Assembly: GCA_020629545.1 (NCBI GenBank)
Contig: JAHDDC010000003.1
Span: forward strand, 1-64,000
From: Hellea sp.
Lineage (GTDB): Bacteria; Pseudomonadota; Alphaproteobacteria; Caulobacterales; Maricaulaceae
Direction of reading: 5' to 3'
DNA: 64,000 bases
Part shown: positions 42,959 through 51,634 of the stretch, piece by piece
How the letters are laid out: every line of letters begins with the position of its first letter
How positions within the stretch are numbered: the stretch's first letter is position 1
The notes under the pieces: model-generated
Databases searched by the model: none
What the model was told of the DNA's origin: nothing
Seen by the model: only the letters and a program-made list of their open reading frames with translations
Made by a program: the position numbers and the translations under genes

Positions 42959-45532
42959 TTACCCCAATATTTTGCTGGCAATCTCCATGACATTTTTGGA
43001 CGGTTTTTGGGAAATAATCCGTGACAACTGGTCTCGGATTAAATTTTGGCGCTCATCGTCTAATCGGGGCCAAATATCGAATGCCCCAACTAGCCTTGCG
43101 GCTACCTGTGGGTTTCGATTGTCCATATCAATGACCTGATCCGCGAAAAATTCATATCCTGCGCCATCTGGTCGATAGAAACCTGCGGGATTATTCATTG
43201 CAAAAGTGCCGATTAAAGCCCGAACCCGGTTGGGATTAGAGCTATTAAAAGCGGGGTGTCCGGTTAATTCAATAACATGATTAAGCGCATTTTTACCGGG
43301 CCTGGATGCGCCGACGGCAAACCATTTATCTATGACTAGAGGGTTGTTCTGCCATTTGTCATAAAAGTCAGACAAAGATTGATCGATCCGTCTCCCGCCT
43401 AAATGGGTCAAAGTTATCAGCGCTGAAAGTTCATTGGTCATATTGGACGCAGCGTTTAATTGAGCGATTGCGAGGGGCGCGGCCTGAGGATCTTGGCGAG
43501 CAGCCAGAAGACTTAAGGCCCGATTACGTAATGATCTCTGTCCTGCGGCCACTGCCGAAGGAGAAAACTCGCCATCATCCGTCATCCTGTGATAAGTATC
43601 AATCAAGTCATCGCGTAAGTGATCACCAATCGCTCTGCGTAACCATTTTCCGGCGAGGTTAACAGCAATTGGATCAACATCGTTCAGCCCTTGAAGAATT
43701 TCCCGGTCGCCTGGCGGTGTCAGAACCAGAGCTTTATAAGCGGGCTCAAAATTTTCATCTGAAAGTGTTTGGGTTAACGCATTGAGATAAGACTTTAGGG
43801 CCTTGTTTGGCGCCCCAATATTCCCGGATTGAATGGACTTCGTCATGCTTGAAACAAGGCCGCGAGCTATCGTTTGTCCCGCTTCCCAACGATTAAACCC
43901 ATTTTGGTCATACGCCATGAGGCGCAGATAATCGTCAGTTTCAAAGTCTGTCTCTATGATAACCGGTGCGGAAAAATTTCTAAACAATGACGGTGTCCCA
44001 TTTTCATTGGGCAAGGTCATTGTGGATGTGTCTAAAATCGATAGATTTTCGCTATCATTGGCGCCGTCTGAACTGACATTTGACCAAAGAACCGGTATGA
44101 CTCGATTGTCTTTTATCGGCTGACCGGGGGTTGGATTGTTCGTTTGTTGAATTTTAATCCCATCATTGGTTCGTTTCACAGTTATGATTGGGGTGCCTGC
44201 CTGCACATACCATCGCATAAATTGCGATAAATTCTGTCCTGATACATGCTCAAAACAACTGATAAACTGCTCGACAGTCGCTGCGGTGCCATCAAGAGAC
44301 TCGAAATAGTAATCACATCCCTTACGAAATAATTCCGCACCCAAAATTATCTTGAGCATTCGGATAAGCTCAGCCCCTTTTTCATAAATGGTCGACGTAT
44401 AAAAATTGTCGATTTTCATGTATGAATCCGGTCGGACAGAGTGTGCTAGGGGGCCCTGGTCTTCGGGGAACTGCCGAGACCTTAGTGCCCGAACGTCTTT
44501 AATCCGTTGTACCGTTGCACCGCGCATATCCGCAGAAAATTCCTGATCCCGAAAGACTGTAAAGCCTTCTTTAAGGCATAGTTGAAACCAGTCGCGACAG
44601 GTGATGCGATTTCCCGTCCAATTGTGAAAATATTCATGCGCGACCACGCTTTCAATCCGTTCAAAATTCATATCCGTTGCGGTCGCTGCGTCAGCCAGCA
44701 AAAGAGAAGAATTAAATATATTTAGCCCCTTATTTTCCATGGCACCAAAGTTAAAGTCACGCACCGCGACAATCATAAAACGATCAAGATCATATTCACG
44801 CCCAAACACATCTTCGTCCCATTTCATCGATCGTTTAAGGCTATCCATGGCGTAAAGTGCGCGATCTGCATCACCCGGGTCGACATAGATGGTAAGGGGA
44901 ATTTCTCGACCGGACATCGTTGTGAAGCTGTCCTCAAGGAGATCAAATTCTCCAGCCACGAGAGCAAACAAATAAGCTGGTTTTTTAAAAGGGTCTTCCC
45001 AAATGGAATAATGGCGTCCACTGTCAAGATCCCCGCTCTCGACACAATTTCCGTTCGCCAATAGATAAGGATAAACTGTTTTAGAAGCTTCAATACGGAC
45101 CTTAAAAACTGACATAGCGTCCGGACGGTCAATATAATAGGTTATGCGCCGGAAACCTTCGGCTTCGCACTGTGTGCAAAAACGTCCGCCTGACACATAA
45201 AGCCCCATCAAAGTTGAATTAGCCGCGGGATTACAAACCGTTTCTATTTCCAATATACAATGATCTGGTAAGTCCGACAGGATGAGTTGCGTTTGCGTTA
45301 GGCGGTAGCCCGTGCGTTTCAAGAGTTTGCCGTCAACTTTAACAGATTTCAGCGATAAATCTTCGCCGTCAAGTTCAAGCGGTCCAGGCGCCGTCCGTGA
45401 CAACACAATTCGGGATTTTACGCGGGTCGCATTGGGTGTTAAATTAAAGTCAAGAAAGACACTTTCGATTTCGAAATTTGGGGGTTTGTAATCTTCTAAA
45501 AGAGTTGGGGTCGGGGCCGTATCAGTACGCAT
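42959..45532 (-). CDS. pepN: Aminopeptidase N (M1 family)
   Basis: The 857-residue metallopeptidase removes N-terminal residues from peptides in the cytoplasm. It has the M1 signatures 'FGAMENKGLNIFN' (exopeptidase motif GAMEN) near residue 262 and the zinc site 'VVAHEYFHNWTGNRIT' (HExxH) near 297, with the third ligand Glu in 'LKEGFTVFRDQEF'. The N-terminal beta domain precedes, and a long alpha-helical C-terminal domain (about 550-857) follows, as in E. coli PepN. AGGAG lies seven bases before the ATG. It is upstream of the EAL gene with 51 bp between, so co-transcription is possible. Confidence 0.96.
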   Translation of the reverse strand: MRTDTAPTPTLLEDYKPPNFEIESVFLDFNLTPNATRVKSRIVLSRTAPGPLELDGEDLSLKSVKVDGKLLKRTGYRLTQTQLILSDLPDHCILEIETVCNPAANSTLMGLYVSGGRFCTQCEAEGFRRITYYIDRPDAMSVFKVRIEASKTVYPYLLANGNCVESGDLDSGRHYSIWEDPFKKPAYLFALVAGEFDLLEDSFTTMSGREIPLTIYVDPGDADRALYAMDSLKRSMKWDEDVFGREYDLDRFMIVAVRDFNFGAMENKGLNIFNSSLLLADAATATDMNFERIESVVAHEYFHNWTGNRITCRDWFQLCLKEGFTVFRDQEFSADMRGATVQRIKDVRALRSRQFPEDQGPLAHSVRPDSYMKIDNFYTSTIYEKGAELIRMLKIILGAELFRKGCDYYFESLDGTAATVEQFISCFEHVSGQNLSQFMRWYVQAGTPIITVKRTNDGIKIQQTNNPTPGQPIKDNRVIPVLWSNVSSDGANDSENLSILDTSTMTLPNENGTPSLFRNFSAPVIIETDFETDDYLRLMAYDQNGFNRWEAGQTIARGLVSSMTKSIQSGNIGAPNKALKSYLNALTQTLSDENFEPAYKALVLTPPGDREILQGLNDVDPIAVNLAGKWLRRAIGDHLRDDLIDTYHRMTDDGEFSPSAVAAGQRSLRNRALSLLAARQDPQAAPLAIAQLNAASNMTNELSALITLTHLGGRRIDQSLSDFYDKWQNNPLVIDKWFAVGASRPGKNALNHVIELTGHPAFNSSNPNRVRALIGTFAMNNPAGFYRPDGAGYEFFADQVIDMDNRNPQVAARLVGAFDIWPRLDDERQNLIRDQLSRIISQKPSKNVMEIASKILG

Positions 45533-45611
45533 GGAGTGCTCCTATTGGACACGCGCAAAATGGCGATTTTCAGATAAAAGGCAAGAGCAATCCTAAAATG
45601 GAAACAGCTCT

Positions 45612-47465
45612 CTAACTCTCCAAAGCTTCTAATCGACGCTGCTCTTTCTTACGCTCATGTTCAAGAAGATAGCGTTTTCGGATGCGTATGGATTCAGGAG
45701 TTACTTCTACCAGTTCGTCATCATTGATGAATTCGAGAGCGTATTCGAGCGTGACTTGAATAGGCGTTGTAAGAACAACGGCTTCGTCGGATCCTGCGGC
45801 TCGAATATTAGTGAGTTTTTTGCCCTTCAACGGGTTAACCACCAGGTCATTCTCGCGCGAATTAATGCCGATAATCATGCCCTCATAGACTTCAGTCGCG
45901 TGCCCTATGAATAATTGACCGCGTTCCTGCAAGTTCCAAAGCGCGAATGCCAGAGCTTTTCCGTTGTCTTTGGAGACCAGAACGCCTTTTTGCCTGCGTC
46001 CAATACCGGCTTTTGTTCTAGGGGCATAGCGGTCAAAAATATGATACATCAACCCGGTGCCAGACGTGAGGGTTAGGAATTCAGATCGAAATCCAATCAT
46101 GCCTCGGGTCGGAATGTCATAGTCGATCCTTACCCGCCCATTTCCATCCGGCACCATATCTTTAAGTTGACCTTTGCGCTCGCCGAGCTTTTCCATAATC
46201 GAACCTTGATGCTCTTCTTCGACGTCGACGGTTAAGTTCTCCCAAGGTTCGCAAATTTCGCCATTGATCTCTTTATTGACGACTTGCGGGCGCGAAATGG
46301 CCAGTTCAAATCCTTCGCGTCGCATATTTTCGATTAAAATCGAAAGATGTAGTTCCCCACGACCTGATACTCGAAATTTATCAGCATCATCGAGTTGTTC
46401 GACCTTTAGCGCGACATTGTGGATGAGCTCTTTATCGAGACGGTCTTTAATATTTCGCGAAGTTACGAATTTTCCCTCTCGTCCTGCAAAAGGGCTGTCA
46501 TTAACTTGGAATGTCATTGACAAAGTGGGTTCGTCAACGGTTAGAGTTGGAAGTCGTTCAACATGATCAGGATCGCAAATTGTATCGGAAATACCCAGGC
46601 CCTCAATGCCTGTAAAGGCGATGATGTCCCCGGCAGAAACACTTTCCATTTCGACCCGGTCAAGTCCCATAAATCCATAGCATTGCAGAACTTTGCCTTT
46701 CCTTTCTTTCCCATCCGGAGAAGCGATTATAACCTGGGTGTTCTTACCGAGTGATCCGCGGACGACCCGGCCAATTCCAATAACTCCCTGATAAGAATTA
46801 TAGTCGAGGGCAGAAACTTGTAACTGTAGCGGTGCGTCTGGATCGACATTTGGAACAGGGACATGTTCGGTGATCGTTTGAAATAAGGGCGTCATGTCGC
46901 CATCACTCGCTTCGACATCAAGACTGGCCCAGCCATTAAGACCCGACGCATAGACGACCGGGAAATCCAATTGTTCATCAGTTGCGTCGCATCGGTCAAA
47001 TAGATCAAACGTCTGATCTACTACCCAATCGGGCCGAGCACCTTGACGGTCGACTTTGTTGACAACAACGATGGGTTTAAGGCCCTGGGCCAGAGCTTTC
47101 TTCGTTACGAATGTTGTTTGGGGCATCGGTCCCTCAACGGCGTCTACCAACAGGACAACCGAATCCACCATCGATAAAACACGTTCAACCTCTCCACCAA
47201 AGTCGGCGTGTCCTGGTGTATCGACAATATTTATTCGCCACTCCTGCGCATTGGTGTCCGTCCATCGAATGGCGGTGTTCTTGGCCAAAATTGTAATCCC
47301 GCGCTCTTTTTCAATATCGCCGCTATCCATAACGCGCTCGGCTTGTTCACCTCGTTCTTCAAGGGTGCCCGATTGGCGTAAAAGTTGATCCACAAGTGTT
47401 GTTTTGCCGTGGTCAACGTGGGCGACTATTGCCACATTGCGCAGAAATTCGATCGAGTCGGTCAT
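45612..47465 (-). CDS. typA: Ribosome-associated GTPase TypA/BipA
   Basis: I start at ATG 47465 (MTDSIEFLRN), preceded by TGGAA; the track begins at an upstream TTG. The 617-residue translational GTPase has G1 'AHVDHGKTTL', G2/G3 'ERGITILAKNTA' and 'DTPGHADFGGEVE', and G4 'VNKVDRQGARPD', then domains II, III and V and the BipA-specific C-terminal domain ('PRTKAGIGRRQKGVLVSKDNG', 'RGQLFIGHATEVYEGMIIG'). BipA helps 50S assembly, notably at low temperature and stress. A 16-bp palindrome lies 52-67 bp upstream of the start. It is a single gene. Confidence 0.97.
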   Translation of the reverse strand: MTDSIEFLRNVAIVAHVDHGKTTLVDQLLRQSGTLEERGEQAERVMDSGDIEKERGITILAKNTAIRWTDTNAQEWRINIVDTPGHADFGGEVERVLSMVDSVVLLVDAVEGPMPQTTFVTKKALAQGLKPIVVVNKVDRQGARPDWVVDQTFDLFDRCDATDEQLDFPVVYASGLNGWASLDVEASDGDMTPLFQTITEHVPVPNVDPDAPLQLQVSALDYNSYQGVIGIGRVVRGSLGKNTQVIIASPDGKERKGKVLQCYGFMGLDRVEMESVSAGDIIAFTGIEGLGISDTICDPDHVERLPTLTVDEPTLSMTFQVNDSPFAGREGKFVTSRNIKDRLDKELIHNVALKVEQLDDADKFRVSGRGELHLSILIENMRREGFELAISRPQVVNKEINGEICEPWENLTVDVEEEHQGSIMEKLGERKGQLKDMVPDGNGRVRIDYDIPTRGMIGFRSEFLTLTSGTGLMYHIFDRYAPRTKAGIGRRQKGVLVSKDNGKALAFALWNLQERGQLFIGHATEVYEGMIIGINSRENDLVVNPLKGKKLTNIRAAGSDEAVVLTTPIQVTLEYALEFINDDELVEVTPESIRIRKRYLLEHERKKEQRRLEALES

Positions 47466-47577
47466 TGTATATTCCAAAAAAGCGGGAAGACGCGTGCGCT
47501 TTAGGGGAATTGCTGGAAAAGTCTAGACTTTTTTCAAGAGTAGAGATCGCCGATTGACGGCGAAGTTAGCTACTGGA

Positions 47578-47922
47578 TTAGATGGCTCGATCCATGAAAC
47601 AAACCAGTTTTCCATCTCTCATAATTAATGTCAGGGAATTTGTTGTCTTTTTTCGGCCCTTTGATGTTTCTAAATGATAGACAGCATGGTTGTCATTTAC
47701 ATAGGCGTGTTCAATTTTATTGATCGATAATGTTTTGCCGCTTTTATTGTCGTTCAAAGATGCTCGAAATTTTTCTGGTGCTTCTTCGCCAAAATAGGTT
47801 TTGTTGACGCCCATTACCTGGGAAGTGAAAATCTCAAGTTCATCACAAACCGTCATGATTTGTGTTGTATCTCCTGTAGCCAGGTAATGATTATATACCT
47901 CGAAAAATTCAGATACTAACAT
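47578..47922 (-). CDS. Small NTF2/SnoaL-like protein of unknown function
   Basis: 114 residues with the order expected of a cone-shaped NTF2-like fold: N-terminal helices ('SEFFEVYNHYLATGD', 'VCDELEIFTSQ') then strands ('KIEHAYVNDNHAVYHLETSKG', 'TTNSLTLIMRDGKLVCFMDRAI'). No catalytic residues can be named. GAGGG lies five bases before the ATG. The similarity is structural impression only; a different small alpha+beta fold is possible. It lies between typA and the MarR gene on the same strand, about 100 bp from each. A 14-bp palindrome GTGACT-TT-AGTCAC occurs upstream at 47995. Confidence 0.6.
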   Translation of the reverse strand: MLVSEFFEVYNHYLATGDTTQIMTVCDELEIFTSQVMGVNKTYFGEEAPEKFRASLNDNKSGKTLSINKIEHAYVNDNHAVYHLETSKGRKKTTNSLTLIMRDGKLVCFMDRAI

Positions 47923-48020
47923 TGTGCCCTCGTTTGATTATTCATTTCATCAATAAATTGTACTTGGAACTATCTAAAAATCAATACACCGCATGTGACT
48001 TTAGTCACGGAACGAGATTT

Positions 48021-48452
48021 TTAAGTCTGGCTTCGAAGTCGATCTATAAGCCTCGTCAGTTCTTTGTTGAACTCCGAAGGATTTGAATGAAGCGAGTTTC
48101 GATCAGAGAGCTCCAGCGCTATTCGTGCATAAATATCGCGGCCAGTAGACGTAAGGTATAATCTTGCGCGGCGGCGGTCTTCTGTGTCGGTGACTTTCTC
48201 TAGAATACCGTTATCAACCAATGTCGCCGTAGCTCGGCTGACAATTCCTTTGTCCATAGGTGTTACCGTCACGACCTCGGCAGACGTTCGCCCCTCTTTG
48301 TCGGCTACGGCCGCGAGTACGCGCCATTGTGAAAGGTTTATGTTGCCGTGTTTTTTAAGAACTGAGGTTGTGTGCTTAGCAATCAGATCAGCCAATACCA
48401 CGACTTGGTAGGGCCAATAGTCATCAAGCTTTATGGGTTCCGAGATAGTCAT
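48021..48452 (-). CDS. MarR-family regulator, likely repressor of the tyrosine operon
   Basis: Start set at ATG 48452 (MTISEPIKL), giving 143 residues; ATG 48464 is also possible. The winged-helix domain is typical: 'INLSQWRVLAAVADKEGRTSAEV' near 38, recognition helix region 'MDKGIVSRATATLVDNGILEKV' near 66 and the wing 'DTEDRRRARLYLTSTG' near 90. It faces hppD across a 83-bp gap that contains two GTTGT-N4-ACAAC palindromes, one before each promoter, so it probably represses both itself and the catabolic operon until an aromatic intermediate binds. HmgR-type MarR regulators with such a role are known; direct homology is not proven here. Confidence 0.85.
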   Translation of the reverse strand: MTISEPIKLDDYWPYQVVVLADLIAKHTTSVLKKHGNINLSQWRVLAAVADKEGRTSAEVVTVTPMDKGIVSRATATLVDNGILEKVTDTEDRRRARLYLTSTGRDIYARIALELSDRNSLHSNPSEFNKELTRLIDRLRSQT

Positions 48453-48474
48453 AAAAAACTTCATGACAGAAAAA

Positions 48475-48490
48475 GGTTGTAATGACAACC
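48475..48490. promoter_or_regulatory. Palindromic operator GGTTGT-N4-ACAACC, marR-proximal
   Basis: GGTTGT AATG ACAACC is a perfect 6-bp-arm inverted repeat of 16 bp, 23 bp from the marR start. Its core GTTGT-N4-ACAAC recurs at 48502, 26-27 bp away. Size and symmetry suit a MarR dimer. Confidence 0.65.
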
Positions 48491-48501
48491 AATATATCCT
48501 A

Positions 48502-48515
48502 GTTGTTATCACAAC
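48502..48515. promoter_or_regulatory. Palindromic operator GTTGT-N4-ACAAC, hppD-proximal
   Basis: GTTGT TATC ACAAC lies 21 bp before the hppD start codon and just ahead of its Shine-Dalgarno (GGTGGAG), so a bound protein would block transcription start or early elongation. Arms are 5 bp perfect, the sixth pair is mismatched, so it may be the weaker of the two sites. Confidence 0.65.
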
Positions 48516-48535
48516 CAACGAGGTGGAGTATTTCT

Positions 48536-49624
48536 ATGGCCGATATTTTTGAGAATCCGATTGGCCTTGATGGGTTCGAATTCATTGAATTTTCTGCGCC
48601 TGAGCGCGGTCATCTTGAGAGAATATTTACAACCATGGGATTCGCAAAAGTCGCAACGCATCGGTCGAAAGATGTTGATCTTTGGAAACAGGGCGGAATC
48701 AACCTGATTACAAATTATGAGGAGAAGTCCCCGGCGGGATATTTCTGTCGTGAGCATGGTCCATCCGCTTGCGGTATGGGATTTCGGGTAAAAGATGCTG
48801 GCAAGGCTTATGCAGAATTGATCAAGCGTGGGGCTGAGCCGGTTAGAAACCATCCAGGCCCGATGGAGCTTTCAATTCCGGCTATTCGCGGAATTGGGGG
48901 TGCTGTGATTTACCTGATTGATCGCTACGGAGATGATCTCAATATATATGATATAGATTTTATAGAGATCGAAGGCGTTGATCAGAATCCGGTAGGCTAT
49001 GGTTTTAACATTGTCGATCATTTGACACATAACGTATATCAAGGCCGAATGGATTATTGGGCCGAATATTATGAGCGCTTGTTCAATTTTCGCGAAATTC
49101 GGTATTTCGACATTAAGGGGGAATATACTGGACTAACCAGCCGCGCTCTGACGGCTCCGGATGGAAAAATCAGAATTCCGCTGAACGAAGAGGGCGAAAA
49201 CGGTAAGGGACAGATACAGGAATATTTGTTGGAACACCGTGGTGAGGGCATTCAGCATATCGCCTTGGCCTGCGATGATTTATATGATTGTGTGGACAAA
49301 TTGCGCGCCGGCGGGGTTGAGCTCATGACTGCTCCGCCAGATACGTATTATGAAATGTTGTCCGAACGCTTGCCTGGGCACGGCGAGGACGAAGCGGGGC
49401 TTAAGTCGCGCGGAATTCTACTCGATGGAACAACGGAACATGATGAGCCAAGGTTGCTATTGCAAATTTTTGCGGAACCTAAGATCGGGCCCGTATTCTT
49501 TGAGTTTATTCAGCGTAAGGGCGATTACAAAGAAGGCTTTGGTGAGGGCAATTTTAAAGCCTTGTTTAAATCAATCGAACGCGACCAGATAAATCGGGGC
49601 GTTCTCGAAGTTGCCAGACAGTAG
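48536..49624 (+). CDS. hppD: 4-Hydroxyphenylpyruvate dioxygenase
   Basis: I start at ATG 48536 ([13 protein letters not shown]), preceded by GGAG; the track adds 11 codons that run through the operator. The 362-residue Fe(II) enzyme turns 4-hydroxyphenylpyruvate into homogentisate in tyrosine and phenylalanine breakdown. The catalytic C-terminal VOC half supplies the iron ligands: His in 'VDHLTHNVY' near 172, His in '[11 protein letters not shown]' near 250 and Glu in '[11 protein letters not shown]' near 331. The invariant C-terminal '[15 protein letters not shown]' gate helix is complete. It leads an operon with a VOC protein and fahA, with 21 bp to the next gene. Confidence 0.96.
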   Translation: MADIFENPIGLDGFEFIEFSAPERGHLERIFTTMGFAKVATHRSKDVDLWKQGGINLITNYEEKSPAGYFCREHGPSACGMGFRVKDAGKAYAELIKRGAEPVRNHPGPMELSIPAIRGIGGAVIYLIDRYGDDLNIYDIDFIEIEGVDQNPVGYGFNIVDHLTHNVYQGRMDYWAEYYERLFNFREIRYFDIKGEYTGLTSRALTAPDGKIRIPLNEEGENGKGQIQEYLLEHRGEGIQHIALACDDLYDCVDKLRAGGVELMTAPPDTYYEMLSERLPGHGEDEAGLKSRGILLDGTTEHDEPRLLLQIFAEPKIGPVFFEFIQRKGDYKEGFGEGNFKALFKSIERDQINRGVLEVARQ

Positions 49625-49645
49625 CTGAAGGTAAGAGAGACAGCC

Positions 49646-50194
49646 ATGGGCAAACCCGATATACAAGGATTTCATCACGTGGCGTATCGCTGCAAAGATG
49701 CCAAGGAAACAGTCGATTTTTATAACGGTATTCTGGGCATGGATTTTCAGCTTGCTATTGCCGAGGACCATGTGCCGTCGACCGGCGCTTATGATCCCTA
49801 TATGCATATCTTTCTCGACGCGGGAAATGACAATGTATTAGCGTTTTTCGAATTGCCAGAGCAGCCAGAAATGGGCCGAGATGAAAATACCCCAGTTTGG
49901 GTTCAGCATATCGCCATGCGGGTCGAAAGCTTGGAGAAACTGCTCGAAATCAAAGCTTATCTTGAGAAAAATGATATCGAGGTTTTGGGACCGACGCATC
50001 ACGGTATTTTTAAATCAATTTATTTTTTCGATCCCAACGGACATCGCCTGGAACTTGCGGCCGATATTGGCACGCCCGAACAAATGGCACAGCTCCATGA
50101 GGTTGCCCCAGCTATGCTGGCTGAATGGTCTGAAACCAAAAAAGCTCCGCGTCATGCCGCCTGGCTTCACGAAAAAATCAAGGAAGAATCATAA
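49646..50194 (+). CDS. VOC-family metalloprotein in the tyrosine operon
   Basis: 182 residues with a single VOC domain (about 5-135) and a helical C-terminal extension ('MAQLHEVAPAMLAEW', 'HAAWLHEKIKEES'). A full metal set of the glyoxalase I pattern can be read: His in 'GFHHVAYRC', Glu in 'LAFFELPEQ', His in 'VQHIAMRVE' and Glu in 'HRLELAADIG'. Position between hppD and fahA, where hmgA or maiA often stand, suggests a step in homogentisate breakdown, either ring cleavage or isomerisation, but a detoxifying glyoxalase or lyase is equally possible. It overlaps fahA by one base (TAATG). AAGAGAG precedes the ATG. Confidence 0.85.
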   Translation: MGKPDIQGFHHVAYRCKDAKETVDFYNGILGMDFQLAIAEDHVPSTGAYDPYMHIFLDAGNDNVLAFFELPEQPEMGRDENTPVWVQHIAMRVESLEKLLEIKAYLEKNDIEVLGPTHHGIFKSIYFFDPNGHRLELAADIGTPEQMAQLHEVAPAMLAEWSETKKAPRHAAWLHEKIKEES

Positions 50195-51207
50195 TGAAAC
50201 TCGCATCTTTAAAGTTTGAACGGGATGGTCATTTAATCGTAGTGTCTCGGGACCTGACCAAAGCCGCAAGCGCGGGTACGATTGCTGGAACTCTACAAGA
50301 GGCCCTGGATAATTGGGATGAAGTCGCCCCAAAGCTTGAGCAGCTTTATGCTGATGTGAATGCGGGAAAGGGCGATTTGTTTGATTTCAGAGCCGAAGCT
50401 TGCGCCTCACCATTACCGCGTGCCTATCAATGGGTTGATGGTTCGGCTTATCTCAATCACGTGGAGCTTGTGCGTAAAGCGCGCGGCGCCGAAGTGCCAG
50501 AAAGCTTCTATTCAGATCCACTCATGTATCAGGGTGCTGGCGACACTTTCATAGGGCCGCGCGATGATATCGTGGCAGAGAGTGAAGACTATGGGATTGA
50601 TATGGAAGCTGAGCTAACCGTTATAACGGATGATGTTCCTATGGCTGTTTCCGCCAAAGATGCCGAAAAGCACATAAAGCTTATTATGCTGGTCAACGAT
50701 GTGTCGCTACGGGGATTGATACCGAATGAACTTCGCAAAGGTTTTGGCTTTTTGCACGGCAAAGCGTCGTCCGCATTTTCACCTGTCGCCGTAACGCCTG
50801 ATGAACTGGGTCAAAAGTGGAAAGACAACACAATCGACCTCCCTTTATTGGTTGAGTATAATGGAAAGCCGTTTGGTAAAGCCAATGTCAAAACTGATAT
50901 GACTTTTGATATGGCAGAGCTCGTCGCTCATGCTGCGAAAACCCGCAATCTGTGCGCCGGCACGATTGTTGGTTCTGGAACCGTCTCAAACAAGTTTGAA
51001 GGCCGCGAGGGTAAAAAAATTGAGGACGGCGGTGTCGGTTATAGCTGTATCGCCGAAATCAGAATGATCGAAAAAATTCAAGACGGTGAATTTAAAACAC
51101 CTTTCATGCGGTTTGGAGACACGGTCGCAATCGAGATGAAAGATACCGACGGCAATTCTATATTTGGACGAATTGAGAACAAGGTCGTCAAATACGAGAA
51201 GAGCTGA
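50194..51207 (+). CDS. fahA: Fumarylacetoacetate hydrolase family protein
   Basis: 337 residues. The FAH catalytic domain occupies roughly 95-330 with 'YQGAGDTFIGPRDDIV' near 110, acidic metal ligands in 'GIDMEAELTVITDD' near 132, 'LVNDVSLRGLIP' near 168 and 'CAGTIVGSGTVSN' near 253. The N-terminal 90 residues match the short-form bacterial FahA domain. It should split fumarylacetoacetate into fumarate and acetoacetate, ending tyrosine catabolism. The start overlaps the VOC gene's stop by one base, so the genes are coupled. No hmgA or maiA is adjacent; they must be elsewhere or be replaced. Confidence 0.92.
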   Translation: MKLASLKFERDGHLIVVSRDLTKAASAGTIAGTLQEALDNWDEVAPKLEQLYADVNAGKGDLFDFRAEACASPLPRAYQWVDGSAYLNHVELVRKARGAEVPESFYSDPLMYQGAGDTFIGPRDDIVAESEDYGIDMEAELTVITDDVPMAVSAKDAEKHIKLIMLVNDVSLRGLIPNELRKGFGFLHGKASSAFSPVAVTPDELGQKWKDNTIDLPLLVEYNGKPFGKANVKTDMTFDMAELVAHAAKTRNLCAGTIVGSGTVSNKFEGREGKKIEDGGVGYSCIAEIRMIEKIQDGEFKTPFMRFGDTVAIEMKDTDGNSIFGRIENKVVKYEKS

Positions 51208-51231
51208 TTTGCATCAGTTCTGGAGGGGATA

Positions 51232-51624
51232 ATGCTCAGATATTTGATGATATTCGGGATGTTTGCACAGGGGGCGTGCATGACGCCAACAACCAGTGTG
51301 GACGAAGCAAATACCTATTCGCCGATAACATTCGCATCTTCAAAGGCATCAGCCGATGAAATTCAGCAATGCAAAAACGCGGGCGGCGAAGTGATGCGAG
51401 TCGGTCGCCTTGGGAATGAAACTTGTGTCCAGAATCTTCCTGATGCGGGCAAGGCTTGCAGCGATAAAGCCGATTGTGTTGGACGCTGCGTGATGGAAAA
51501 TGAAATGTCAGACCTTGTACCGGGGACAGAAGCAACTGGCGTCTGTGAAGCCACAGATAACCGTTTCGGCTGTACGACACTTATTGCAAATGGCACGATT
51601 GAAGGCACGCTTTGCATCGATTAG
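51232..51624 (+). CDS. Cysteine-rich exported protein, tyrosine-operon tail
   Basis: 130 residues with a short hydrophobic leader ('LRYLMIFGMFAQGAC', a possible but atypical lipobox at Cys16) followed by a mature region holding eight cysteines ('QQCKN', 'ETCVQ', 'KACSDKADCVGRC', 'GVCEA', 'FGCTT', 'TLCID'), consistent with four disulfides in the periplasm. I recognise no family. GGAGGGG precedes the ATG by seven bases, the strongest ribosome binding site in this operon, so it is certainly translated. It follows fahA by 24 bp on the same strand; any link to tyrosine is by position only. Confidence 0.65.
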   Translation: MLRYLMIFGMFAQGACMTPTTSVDEANTYSPITFASSKASADEIQQCKNAGGEVMRVGRLGNETCVQNLPDAGKACSDKADCVGRCVMENEMSDLVPGTEATGVCEATDNRFGCTTLIANGTIEGTLCID

Positions 51625-51634
51625 GTTTTAGATT

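Noticed and set aside
49646-50194. Calling the VOC gene a homogentisate dioxygenase
   Set aside because: Known HmgA enzymes are cupins, and the ligand pattern here is glyoxalase-like; the position alone does not justify the name.
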